From positions 1-64,000 of the forward strand of contig JAOADT010000010.1 in the NCBI GenBank assembly GCA_026417175.1: 64,000 bases of DNA, given 5' to 3'. Shown here piece after piece: positions 34,451-43,491 of the stretch. The notes beneath the pieces are model-generated. The model was not told the DNA's origin. It saw only the letters and a list, made by a program, of their open reading frames with translations, and made no database searches. This DNA is from Deltaproteobacteria bacterium (lineage in GTDB: Bacteria; Desulfobacterota; Syntrophorhabdia; Syntrophorhabdales; JANXAF01). The position numbers were made by a program, and so were the translations under genes. Position 1 is the first letter of the stretch; each line of letters opens with the position of its first letter.

Positions 34451-36192
34451 GTGTCCTCCCCTTGAGTCCTAGGCATTTTATCATTTTGATGAACACATGT
34501 CGAGTCATCACATACGGGAAGATAAACAATAAAAGTCGCACCAACCCCGCGCTGGTTCTCCACTTCTATTTTGCCTCTGTGGCTCAAAACTATCTTGTTA
34601 GAAATAGAAAGGCCAAGACCTGTACCCCTTTCTTTAGTTGTAAAAAAAGGGTTAAATATATTGTCTATGATAAGAGGATCTATCCCCCCTCCCGTATCTG
34701 AGATAGCTACTCCCACATAATGTTTCTTCAGTATCTCCTTTGGGAATATTCTTACTTTTATTTTTCCCTCACCTGCCATTGCCTCATAGGCGTTCACAAG
34801 AATATTTATGAAGACTTGTTTTATCTGTTGTGGATCACAAAAGACCCGGGGTAACCTCGCTTCAGATTCTTTTGCAAACTCTACATTTTCCCAGAGAGGG
34901 TCGGACTTGAAGAAGTGAATAAGATCTGTAAGTATTTCGTCTATATCTACAGAAGTCCTATTGAGTGGAATGTCTTTTGCGTACGTGAGAATCTCGGTCA
35001 ATATGGATTCGAGCCTTCCAACCTCTCGTAAAATAATGTTAAGGTAACGCCGTTCGGGCGGTTTTAATTCTAGTTTTTTTGCAAGTCTTTTGGCAAAACC
35101 ACCTATTATCACAAGGGGATTTTTTATCTCATGTGCGATATTTGCGGTCATCTCACCCAGACTTCTTAGTTTTTCCTGCTGAATTATCCTTTCTTGGGCT
35201 GAATTTAACTCGTCGATAATATCCTTTAACTGGCTTCTCAAAATGATATTTTCAAGACCACTAGATAAATAATTTGAAATGGTATCTAGCAAGTAGAATC
35301 CATTATCATCAGAATTAGCAGTACCGTCATTCCTTTTTACGACGCTTATTACACCTAGAACTTGTCCCTTCGATACAATAGGAGAAGAATATACTAGAGA
35401 GTTCTCTAATACCGGTATATTAGAAAAACGCTTCCCCTGTTCGACTACTAACTTTTCTATCCTTTTTATTTCTGACTTAACTTCATTACTTACGCCTCCG
35501 TATTCTGCTGACAGCAAATGCTTGTCTCCATTCTTCTCTTTAAGCACAACTCGAGCAAAATCTGCTCCTAGGGTTTTTGCAACAATCAAGCCGATCCCTT
35601 TAAGGATACTATCCATGTCTTGACTGGATATTAGAACCTTTCCTATCTCGGAGAGAGTCATAAGTTCTGTTATTCTTTTACTGGAATATATGTAAAGCTC
35701 TCCCAACTTCCTTAAACCGGTAAGTTCCCTTGCTGCTATATCAAAAAGTTTTTTTTCGTTGTCAGTAAACAAAGAGCCAACAGAGGAAAAAACAAGAAGC
35801 ACCCCGTAACATTTGCTTTCGTCGCAAAGCGGAAGAAAAGCAAACCTTCTGTAATTAGAGAGCACGTTGTCGAGCTCTGTTTGTAATAGAAGGCCGAATC
35901 TTTTGGGAATGTTATGAATACTGTAAAAATGCGGCTCTCTTTTTTGAGCCACCAAACCGGGAACACCTTCTCCCAAAAGGGGTCGATAGGATGAAAGAAG
36001 ATTTGTAACTAGAGAGTTTTGTACGGCATACTTAAGCGTAAGCCTTTTATCCTTATCAAGGATATAGATTGAGATATCCGATGCCTCTACGTACTTTTGA
36101 ATGAGTTTTAATATCCCATTTATTCTTGCGTCTAAATCTATATTTGAATGTGATATATCGACGATTTTTGAAATGAGCTCAACTAGTTCCAT
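34447..36192 (-). CDS. GAF-domain sensor histidine kinase
   Basis: A soluble sensor kinase of 581 aa with no clear membrane segment. Order: GAF-like domain (about 15-160), second GAF-like domain (about 185-315), coiled helix, HisKA with H354 in NIAHEIKNPL, and a HATPase_c domain with N box VNAYEAM, G1 ISDTGGGID, F box FNPFFTTKERGTGLGL and G2. The ligand is unknown. It overlaps the glgA 3' end by 14 bp and the response regulator start by 4 bp, tying it to the glycogen genes transcriptionally; a role in carbon or energy control is inference. Confidence 0.9.
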   Translation of the reverse strand: MELVELISKIVDISHSNIDLDARINGILKLIQKYVEASDISIYILDKDKRLTLKYAVQNSLVTNLLSSYRPLLGEGVPGLVAQKREPHFYSIHNIPKRFGLLLQTELDNVLSNYRRFAFLPLCDESKCYGVLLVFSSVGSLFTDNEKKLFDIAARELTGLRKLGELYIYSSKRITELMTLSEIGKVLISSQDMDSILKGIGLIVAKTLGADFARVVLKEKNGDKHLLSAEYGGVSNEVKSEIKRIEKLVVEQGKRFSNIPVLENSLVYSSPIVSKGQVLGVISVVKRNDGTANSDDNGFYLLDTISNYLSSGLENIILRSQLKDIIDELNSAQERIIQQEKLRSLGEMTANIAHEIKNPLVIIGGFAKRLAKKLELKPPERRYLNIILREVGRLESILTEILTYAKDIPLNRTSVDIDEILTDLIHFFKSDPLWENVEFAKESEARLPRVFCDPQQIKQVFINILVNAYEAMAGEGKIKVRIFPKEILKKHYVGVAISDTGGGIDPLIIDNIFNPFFTTKERGTGLGLSISNKIVLSHRGKIEVENQRGVGATFIVYLPVCDDSTCVHQNDKMPRTQGEDT

Positions 36193-37633
36193 GCTTTTTA
36201 AGCGCGAGTTCGTAAAGTTTGATGTATTCTCTAGCTGACCTTTCCCATGAAAAATCTTGAGCCATGCATCTTTTGATCAGGGATTCCCACGATTTTTTGT
36301 CACGGTAAACTTCCAAAGCCCTCTTTACTGCTGAAAGCATTGCGTCGACCGTATACTCATGGAACTTGAAACCAGTACCGGCCTCTGGATTTTCATTGTA
36401 ATCGATTATCGTATCGTCTAAACCACCTGTTGCTCTGACTACGGGGACTGTGCCGTATTTCAGACTATAAAGTTGGTTAAGACCGCACGGCTCATACTTT
36501 GAGGGTAGAAGAAAGATGTCCGCGCCCGCCTCTATTAAGTGTGCAAGATCGTTGTCATAACCTATTTTAAGCCCGAGTACTTCTGGAAATCTTTTTTTTG
36601 TTTCTTCTAGTTCTTCATGAAACCTTCTTTCCCCTGTTCCCAGAACCACGTACTGCACACCGAGTGCGAAAAGTTGCGGGATAGCTGGAATGATTAAATC
36701 GAAACCTTTCTGGTTCGAAAGCCTAGAAATAGTCGCGATTAAAGGTTTGTCCTCCGAAGGCTGAAGGCCAAGAGTTTTCTGAAGAGCAACTTTGTTTATT
36801 TTTTTCTTTTCTACGGTGTTTGTATTATATTTAACGGGAATCTTTTCATCCGTTTCGGGGTTCCACTCTTCGTAATCGATTCCGTTGAGAACTCCAAAAA
36901 GATCTGAAGCCCTTTTTCTTAAGACCCCATCAAGGCCGAACCCAAACTCGGGAGTCTGGATTTCCTGACTATACTTTTTGCTGACCGTATTTATAATGTC
37001 TGCAAACACAATTCCTGCCTTCAAAAAGTTTATTTTCCCGTAGAATTCTAAATATTCTGGTGTGAAGTATTCCCATCCCACATTCAGAAGATGCATATCG
37101 TAATGCCAGAATATGCCCTGATAACCTAAGTTGTGGATCGTGAGTAAAGTGGCCACATTTTTAAGAAGATGATCATTTTTGTAATGGATTTTAAGAAACA
37201 TTGCAGAGAGCGCAGTCTCCCAATCGTTCAAATGTAGAACATCGGGTACGTATCCTGTCACTTTGATAGCTTCCAAAATTGCCCTTGAGAAAAACGTAAA
37301 TCTCTCAGCGTTATCCAAATAGTCGCCGTCGGGAGTACTATAGAGGTAATCTCTGTAAAAGTATTCGTCTTTCTCTATGAGATAGGAAATTATCCCATCG
37401 TATTCGCTCTCTACTACCTCGCCTTCAACCATTTTACTGGAAACCGGACAGAAAATTTTCCAATTTTTGTACCTAAGTGGAAAATTCTCTCCAATCTGCT
37501 TATGCTTTGGAAGCACAACCCTTACTTCAACGCCCAATGTTTTGAGAGCCTTAGGTAAGCTGCCTGTCACGTCCGCTAGTCCCCCGGTTTTCACGAAGGG
37601 AAAAATCTCAGGCGAGGCAATGAGAATCTTCAT
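36179..37633 (-). CDS. glgA: Glycogen synthase (ADP-glucose type)
   Basis: GT5 glucosyltransferase that adds glucose from ADP-glucose to alpha-1,4-glucan. Seen: KILIASPEIFPFVKTGGLADV with the substrate lysine K15, HNLGYQG in the N-terminal domain, and LIATISRLSNQKG and LPSKYEPCGLNQLY in the C-terminal domain. The start is the ATG at 37633 (484 aa), with AGGAGG about 8 bases upstream; the frame is open back to 37753 but only within galT. Two bases separate it from the galT stop. Confidence 0.96.
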   Translation of the reverse strand: MKILIASPEIFPFVKTGGLADVTGSLPKALKTLGVEVRVVLPKHKQIGENFPLRYKNWKIFCPVSSKMVEGEVVESEYDGIISYLIEKDEYFYRDYLYSTPDGDYLDNAERFTFFSRAILEAIKVTGYVPDVLHLNDWETALSAMFLKIHYKNDHLLKNVATLLTIHNLGYQGIFWHYDMHLLNVGWEYFTPEYLEFYGKINFLKAGIVFADIINTVSKKYSQEIQTPEFGFGLDGVLRKRASDLFGVLNGIDYEEWNPETDEKIPVKYNTNTVEKKKINKVALQKTLGLQPSEDKPLIATISRLSNQKGFDLIIPAIPQLFALGVQYVVLGTGERRFHEELEETKKRFPEVLGLKIGYDNDLAHLIEAGADIFLLPSKYEPCGLNQLYSLKYGTVPVVRATGGLDDTIIDYNENPEAGTGFKFHEYTVDAMLSAVKRALEVYRDKKSWESLIKRCMAQDFSWERSAREYIKLYELALKKHGTS

Positions 37634-37635
37634 AC

Positions 37636-38631
37636 TTATACCTCCTTTAAGAAAGAGGTTGCCTCTTCTGGGGGGGTGGGATTTATATAAAATCCTGTTC
37701 CCCATTCGAAGCCCGCAAGACGGGTGAGTCTTGGTATGATCTCGATATGCCAATGATAATGTGGGATATCATAAGTAGCCAGCGGAGCTGTGTGAAGTAC
37801 GAAATTATAAGGTGGTCTTTTTAATCCCTTTTCATACTTTTTAAGAATAACAGAGAAAATTTCGGCGAGACTCATATAACTTGAGGATTCGATGTGCGCC
37901 ACAAAATTAGACTCGTGTTTTTTAGGAAGGATCCAAATTTCAAAGGGAAACCTAGAGGCGTAAGGAGACAAGGCTATAAATTTATCATTTTCAGTTACTA
38001 TCCTTGTGTCTTCATCTTTTTCCTGGGCAATGATATCGCAAAAAATGCACCTCTCTTTAAGTTTATAGTGGGTAAGGCTTCCTCTTATCTCCTCAGCAAC
38101 GTTTTTTGGGACTATAGGTAATGCAATTAGCTGAGAGTGGGAATGGTCTATGGATGCACCTGCTCTCTGGCCGTAATTCTTAAAAACCATTATATATTTA
38201 AATCTGATGTCCTTGGATAAATCTACACAACGTTCCTTGAAGGCTATGAAAATGTCTTTCATTCTAAAGGGATCCATATCAAATAATTGTTCCTCATGGT
38301 TTGGAGTTTCGATTATTACTTCATGAGCGCCTATTCCATTCATTCTGTCGTATATACCTATTCCCTCCTTTTCCAGCTCACCCTCGATCCTCAATGCAGG
38401 AAACTTATTTGGAACTACCCTCAAATTCCAGCCTGGAGAATTAGGAAGAGAACCGTAATTCCTTATTGCAAAAACTTCGGGGGGGGTCATTCCCTCATTA
38501 CCGGGACAAAGTGGACATATAATGGATTTAGGTATGGAAACTTCCTCTGTGACGAAAACCGGTCTTTTCCCTCTCTCCTCAGAGATTATTACCCATCTGT
38601 CCGTGACTGGATCTTTTCTAAGTTCCGGCAT
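37636..38631 (-). CDS. galT: Galactose-1-phosphate uridylyltransferase family
   Basis: Nucleotidyl transferase of the HIT-like GalT family, 331 aa. Seen: MPELRKDPVTDRWVIIS at the start, zinc-type C39/C42 (CPLCPGNE), the catalytic H-S-H-S-Q at 163-167 (active His likely H165) and a second metal site HYHWHIEI near 290. It is the first gene of the galT-glgA-kinase-regulator unit. GalT-like proteins next to glycogen genes in such bacteria could work on other hexose phosphates, so the exact substrate pair is not certain. Confidence 0.87.
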   Translation of the reverse strand: MPELRKDPVTDRWVIISEERGKRPVFVTEEVSIPKSIICPLCPGNEGMTPPEVFAIRNYGSLPNSPGWNLRVVPNKFPALRIEGELEKEGIGIYDRMNGIGAHEVIIETPNHEEQLFDMDPFRMKDIFIAFKERCVDLSKDIRFKYIMVFKNYGQRAGASIDHSHSQLIALPIVPKNVAEEIRGSLTHYKLKERCIFCDIIAQEKDEDTRIVTENDKFIALSPYASRFPFEIWILPKKHESNFVAHIESSSYMSLAEIFSVILKKYEKGLKRPPYNFVLHTAPLATYDIPHYHWHIEIIPRLTRLAGFEWGTGFYINPTPPEEATSFLKEV

Positions 38632-38700
38632 TTTCTCCTCGCTTTTCTCATTCTTTTTGACACAGAGTCACTATGGATGCTAATCTTAAAAGAAGGTAAT

Positions 38701-39369
38701 ATGATACCCTTGAAAGACAACATTCCCACACGTACCTTCCCAATTATAACAGTTGGGATTATCTTTGTAAACATATCGATTTTTGTGTGGCAATCTTTTC
38801 TTTCTCTAGCTGAAAAGGAACAGCTCTTTAGATATTTTGGGCTCGTTCCTAAAGAATTGACTATAGCTTTGCTGTCGAGGTTAGAACTTTTGCCATACAA
38901 CATCATTACAGTGTTTACATCTATGTTCTTACACGGGGGGGTTTTTCACCTTGTTGGAAACATGCTCTATCTTTGGATATTTGGGAATAATATTGAAGAT
39001 TCATTAGGGCATGGCAGGTTTGTGTGGTTTTATCTTCTATCGGGAATTTTTGCCGCAGTTGCTCAGTACCTATACGATCCTACTTCTAATATCCCCATGA
39101 TAGGAGCTTCAGGTGCAGTCTCTGGTGTGCTCGGAGCTTATCTTGTTCTTTACCCTACCGCGAGGGTGATAACTCTTGTCTTCATATTTATCTTCATAAA
39201 GATAGTTGAGCTTCCGGCTTTGATATTTCTTACCTTCTGGTTTTTTATGCAATTTCTATATTCTGGTATAGAGGGAGTTGCTTGGTATGCGCACATTGGT
39301 GGGTTTATTTTTGGTTTACTTACCGCAAAACTGCTGGCAAAGAAGCATTATAGAAGACGGTGGTACTAA
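38701..39369 (+). CDS. Rhomboid-family intramembrane serine protease
   Basis: Cleaves within the membrane. 222 aa from the ATG at 38701, with AAGAAGG 5 bases upstream; the frame is open from 38287 but that part overlaps galT on the other strand. Seen: HGGVFHLVGNM with H78/H83/N87, catalytic S137 in GASGAVSG, and H198 in AHIGGF. Six hydrophobic segments, with the soluble loop after the first. Substrates are unknown. A parS site lies 11 bp after its stop. Confidence 0.9.
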   Translation: MIPLKDNIPTRTFPIITVGIIFVNISIFVWQSFLSLAEKEQLFRYFGLVPKELTIALLSRLELLPYNIITVFTSMFLHGGVFHLVGNMLYLWIFGNNIEDSLGHGRFVWFYLLSGIFAAVAQYLYDPTSNIPMIGASGAVSGVLGAYLVLYPTARVITLVFIFIFIKIVELPALIFLTFWFFMQFLYSGIEGVAWYAHIGGFIFGLLTAKLLAKKHYRRRWY

Positions 39370-39380
39370 CATTTGACAGC

Positions 39381-39396
39381 TGTTTCACGTGAAACA
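39381..39396. promoter_or_regulatory. parS, ParB-binding centromere site
   Basis: The sequence TGTTTCACGTGAAACA is a perfect 16-bp palindrome and an exact match to the bacterial chromosomal parS consensus. It loads ParB for chromosome segregation and normally lies near oriC; dnaA is about 30 kb away here. It covers the GTG (39389) that can start the next gene. parA and parB are not in the window. Confidence 0.93.
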
Positions 39397-40714
39397 TTTG
39401 AAAGTTCTTCTAATCAACCCGTTTATTTATGATTTTGCCGCCTATAACTTCTGGTCCAAACCCTTAGGTCTCCTCTATATAGGGAGCATACTCAGAAAGA
39501 ATGGGGTTCACATTTCACTAATCGACTGTTTAGAAACAGACGAAAAAAAGAAAACGGAGGACGGAAGGGGACATTACTTAAAAGGGAAGGTAAATAAACC
39601 TGAGGCGCTAAAGATGATCCATAAGCCCATGAGAAGATATGGCATTTCAGAGGAAGAATTAAAGAAAAGAATCATTCGGGATGAAAAGCCTCATTTAGTG
39701 CTTATCACCTCATTGATGACATACTGGTATTTGGGAACAGTTCACGTGGTAAACGTAATAAGAGAGGTATATCCGAAAACAAAAATCATCGTCGGCGGGA
39801 TATATCCTTCTCTCTGCCAAGAACATGCGAGAAGCTCATTAAATGGAGTTGACTTAATTGTTGAGAGAAATGGACTTCAAAAGCTTTATACATACATCGA
39901 GGAGGAGTTTTCTTATCCAATGTGGTTCAAACCTGGAGCATACGATCTCGACGATTTACCCTACCCTGCATTTGATTTGTATGAAAAGATCGATTTTGCG
40001 CCTCTTCTTACATCTGTAGGCTGTATTTTTAAATGTACTTACTGCGCAACAAGTTATCTCTGCCCTAAAATAAAAAAAAGAAACACAGAAAACGTGATCA
40101 ACGAAGTTTTATACTGGATATCCTTAGGGGTGAAAAGATTTGTCCTGTATGATGACTGCTTTCTCCACGATAAAGAAGAACACGCAGTGCTGATACTAAA
40201 AAGACTTAAGAATCTAAAAGAATCGATGGAGATCTTTAATCCAAATGCTTTAAATGCAGCCTTTATCGACTCTAAAATAGCTGAGCTTCTTTTTGCATCG
40301 GGATTCCGGGAAGTAAGAATCGGTCTTGAGTCAACAAATCCAAAATTCCAAAAAGAAACGGGAGGGAAGATCGATAACTCTTCATTTAAAAATGCAGTTA
40401 AGTTCCTTAAATCTGCAGGGTTCAGCCAAAAAAATATACACGTTTACTTATTAGCTGGACTTCCATTTCAACGATGGGAAGAAGTGAAAGAGGCAATCGA
40501 CTATGTGGTTGATATGGGTTGCACTCCTCATCTCGCTGAGTATGCACCCTGTCCACACACAGAAATGTTTGAAAAATACAAAAAATTTTCTCGATTTCCA
40601 TTGGAAGAAGAGCCTCTCTTTCAAAATAACTCACTGTTTCCATTCGCCTGGTCTGGATTTTCAGAAGAGGATCTTCAGTTCCTTAAGTCTTACCTGAAAG
40701 AAAAGATTCAGTAG
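39389..40714 (+). CDS. B12-binding domain radical SAM protein
   Basis: A cobalamin-binding N-terminal domain (KVLLINPFIYDFAAYNF, then LGLLYIGSILRKNG) followed by a radical SAM domain with the 4Fe-4S motif C-x3-C-x2-C in SVGCIFKCTYCATS. 441 aa. Members methylate or rearrange unactivated carbons; the substrate here is unknown. The start at GTG 39389 lies within parS; a TTG at 39398 would give a protein starting KVLLINP just outside parS. The gene converges on the AddB-like gene, overlapping 7 bp at the 3' end. Confidence 0.86.
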   Translation: MKHLKVLLINPFIYDFAAYNFWSKPLGLLYIGSILRKNGVHISLIDCLETDEKKKTEDGRGHYLKGKVNKPEALKMIHKPMRRYGISEEELKKRIIRDEKPHLVLITSLMTYWYLGTVHVVNVIREVYPKTKIIVGGIYPSLCQEHARSSLNGVDLIVERNGLQKLYTYIEEEFSYPMWFKPGAYDLDDLPYPAFDLYEKIDFAPLLTSVGCIFKCTYCATSYLCPKIKKRNTENVINEVLYWISLGVKRFVLYDDCFLHDKEEHAVLILKRLKNLKESMEIFNPNALNAAFIDSKIAELLFASGFREVRIGLESTNPKFQKETGGKIDNSSFKNAVKFLKSAGFSQKNIHVYLLAGLPFQRWEEVKEAIDYVVDMGCTPHLAEYAPCPHTEMFEKYKKFSRFPLEEEPLFQNNSLFPFAWSGFSEEDLQFLKSYLKEKIQ

Positions 40715-43491
40715 TCAACCTTCGCAGATACCCATAAAGTGCCACATATTGGCTTGTACTGACAGTATGGACATGTCTCTTTCAAAATAATTGGAGGAGA
40801 AAACGGTATCTCAGGATCTTTTATCTCCCTTATGATTTTACCTATAACCTCTTTCACGAAAGCCATTCCCGTTTCTCTCTCCACATTCTTAAAAGGATCA
40901 ACAAAAGATGTTTCTTTCAAAATTTTCTCTCCTAAGACAACATAAAAGCCTCTCACATCAGCTGAATCCATACTGTATTTCTTTGCGTAGAGTAGAATGT
41001 AAAGAGGGATTTGGAGAGTAGGGAGTTTGAAATAAGATTTTCTGTCCGAAGGATCCATACGACGCGGGCTAAAAATGAACCTATTTGCATCACCTGACGT
41101 CTTAAAGTCTAGAATTTCTGTCGATCCATTTCTTTCCTGCACGAGATCAATCTTGAACCTGAATTGGGTACCGAAGATCTCTTCCTGGTTCTGCGCCTCA
41201 ACCCCAATCACCTTTATCCTATCCTTTTTCAGAATGCCAAAGAGAAAGTTCAAAAAATCCGTCATTCTCCTCTCAATCTGTACCTTGGTAATATATGCCT
41301 TCCCGTCTATGAAGTGACCTTGCCGTAAATTGAATACATCGTCAACGATGCCCCTTATTTCATCATAATATGAATGATCAATTTTTAGGTAAGAGTATAA
41401 TTTTCTCGAGAAAAACCTTTGTAGGACCAAATGGACCATCTCACCAATTGTGGTTCTGTCCATCTCATCTAGAAAGGTTTCTTCCTCACCTATCTTTAAA
41501 ACATGCCTAAAGTAAAAGAGAATCCCACATTTTAAATAGTCATCTAGAGAAGAAGGCGTAAAAAAAATTTTTTCCACCGTCTTCATAACATCTTCACTTT
41601 TGTATATAGGAGAGGGTATAGGGTTAGACAAATGTACCTTATAAGTTAAGCTCTTTATTAGACTTCTTTCCTCGATTACGTGTCCATTTTTTTTCTCAAG
41701 CTCCCATATGATTTTTTGCAAAAACCTGGACTTTTCATTTTCTTGATTTTCCACATAAAGAATATGAATGTCCCTTGCTTTGCACAAAAGTGTGTTAAAG
41801 TAATGGTATATAAGGGATTCCCTCTCTTTAAGTGTGGAAAGACCTAATGCTAGCCGTACCTTATATGGTAGTAAGAAATCGTCGCTTATGTCAGGGATAA
41901 CACCTTCATTTGTATCTAAGAAAATTACAGTATTAAATTTCAGGTTCCTCGTTTCCAAAAAACCAAGAATCTGTAAACCCCTGATTTTGGCTCCTTCAAA
42001 AGGAAAAAATGACGAAGAAAACATTCTCTTAAACAGATTGAAATAAGAAGTATAATGCTCAAAAGCATGATCCGCGAAGAAAGAGAAAACTATTTTTTTA
42101 AATTCTCGGAGATAACTTTCTGCGTAGGGATAAAAAAGGGGGTGGTAACGAGCGGTACTTTTATTGTAGATAAAGGAGAGCACTGATGCACATTTTTGAA
42201 AAAAATCGGAAACATCCTTAATCTGGAGAAATGGTTTAAGGAGATTTGAATGTATGTGTTTAATATATTCTTTGGCATCTTCTTCTGTTATTCCAGAGCT
42301 CTCAGTAAATCTTTTAAGTTTAGATGGTAAATCGTTTTCAATCCAGGAAAGATCGGCGAAGGCAAGAGGTGTCTCTCTCTTTAGTGTGGTCTCTACCGCG
42401 TGTATGACTATTCTTCCAAGCTCAGAGCTCTTTTTAAGTTCTATGTTTTTTGTGTAAGGGTGAAGGAGAAATTTTAAATAGGATGGAATATAGACCCTCA
42501 ATTCGCGTGAAGTTTCTATCACTTCAAAAAGATTATTGAAAAAACCATAAATAGGAGTTCTTGAGAGGGGATATCCCATGGACACGTTATAATCGTCTTC
42601 TCTAAGATAAGATATTCCCTGTCTAATAAGCGGAAAAAGGGTATCGGATTTCGGAAGAACTATACATACTCCTTCAAGGTCATCCAGTTTTTTTAGTATC
42701 TCTCCTACAATTTTTACTTCTCCATGTAAATCTGGAGCAGAGTATATATGTATCTCTCTTTCTTCCGAGACTATCTTGCCTTTTTTCTGCCTGACAAGTA
42801 AAAAACCATTCTTTCTGGATAGAATTTTAACTATCTGCTTTTCTGCTTTTGTGAATGCGAAAAAACCACACATGATGAGCCGTTCGCAGTAAAGGTGGTC
42901 AACCATATCTTCACACTCCGAAAGATCAGCGTACCTTTTTGCACGCGTGGAAAGACCTAGGTTTTCTATCTCACGGTAAAAAAGGGAGTAGACAGTAGAT
43001 AAAAAGTGAAGATTTTTCGTTGATCTCGAAGGGACATCTATAAGTAAATCGATATCTCTTAGTCTTTCACAGGGGATACGCTCTATATATAGCTCTTCAA
43101 GGACACTTAAAATTTTTACACCCAGAGGAAAAAAGTTGTCCAGATCAAGAAGGTTTCCGTTGATCAACCCATGTCTGATACATATCCTATGGATAATCAA
43201 AATACTGTCAAAAAAATCTATTGGTCTTAGACCAAAGAGTTTTGCATGTAAATTGAGAACAAAGTCGTCCATTGAGTATATCTTAGGAGGAATAAAAGGT
43301 CTATTCAGTCTCATCCCTATCTTTGATCGAAGATAGTGCGCAGGTCTTCTTCCAGGATAAACGACAACATTCATGGAAAAGTCGTGATCAGAACAAACTA
43401 AGAGATCGGCAATGATCTCCTGAAGATCCACACCAGGCTCAACCAGTATGATTCTTTCTCTATCTAAGAAGTCTAGCTCATCGTGTATCAT
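40708..43491 (-). CDS. AddB-like PD-(D/E)XK nuclease subunit with Fe-S cysteines
   Basis: A 927-aa protein resembling AddB of the AddAB double-strand break repair nuclease/helicase. The N-terminal part has a degenerate helicase fold with no Walker A. The C-terminal RecB-type nuclease has GEMVH, an acidic FKIDLV strand, ILDFKTSG (D-x-K) and LQIPLYILLY. Four cysteines fit an iron-sulfur cluster: C655 in YLKCGIL and C907, C910, C916 near the end, the AddB/Cas4 pattern. Overlaps the AddA-like gene by 4 bp. Sequence is divergent, so a firm addB name is withheld. Confidence 0.82.
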   Translation of the reverse strand: MIHDELDFLDRERIILVEPGVDLQEIIADLLVCSDHDFSMNVVVYPGRRPAHYLRSKIGMRLNRPFIPPKIYSMDDFVLNLHAKLFGLRPIDFFDSILIIHRICIRHGLINGNLLDLDNFFPLGVKILSVLEELYIERIPCERLRDIDLLIDVPSRSTKNLHFLSTVYSLFYREIENLGLSTRAKRYADLSECEDMVDHLYCERLIMCGFFAFTKAEKQIVKILSRKNGFLLVRQKKGKIVSEEREIHIYSAPDLHGEVKIVGEILKKLDDLEGVCIVLPKSDTLFPLIRQGISYLREDDYNVSMGYPLSRTPIYGFFNNLFEVIETSRELRVYIPSYLKFLLHPYTKNIELKKSSELGRIVIHAVETTLKRETPLAFADLSWIENDLPSKLKRFTESSGITEEDAKEYIKHIHSNLLKPFLQIKDVSDFFQKCASVLSFIYNKSTARYHPLFYPYAESYLREFKKIVFSFFADHAFEHYTSYFNLFKRMFSSSFFPFEGAKIRGLQILGFLETRNLKFNTVIFLDTNEGVIPDISDDFLLPYKVRLALGLSTLKERESLIYHYFNTLLCKARDIHILYVENQENEKSRFLQKIIWELEKKNGHVIEERSLIKSLTYKVHLSNPIPSPIYKSEDVMKTVEKIFFTPSSLDDYLKCGILFYFRHVLKIGEEETFLDEMDRTTIGEMVHLVLQRFFSRKLYSYLKIDHSYYDEIRGIVDDVFNLRQGHFIDGKAYITKVQIERRMTDFLNFLFGILKKDRIKVIGVEAQNQEEIFGTQFRFKIDLVQERNGSTEILDFKTSGDANRFIFSPRRMDPSDRKSYFKLPTLQIPLYILLYAKKYSMDSADVRGFYVVLGEKILKETSFVDPFKNVERETGMAFVKEVIGKIIREIKDPEIPFSPPIILKETCPYCQYKPICGTLWVSAKVDY

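Noticed and set aside
39739-39755. A second parS-like stretch, GTTCACGTGG, in the radical SAM gene
   Set aside because: Only the CACGTG core and a few flanking bases match; the right arm departs from the consensus, so it is treated as coding sequence.
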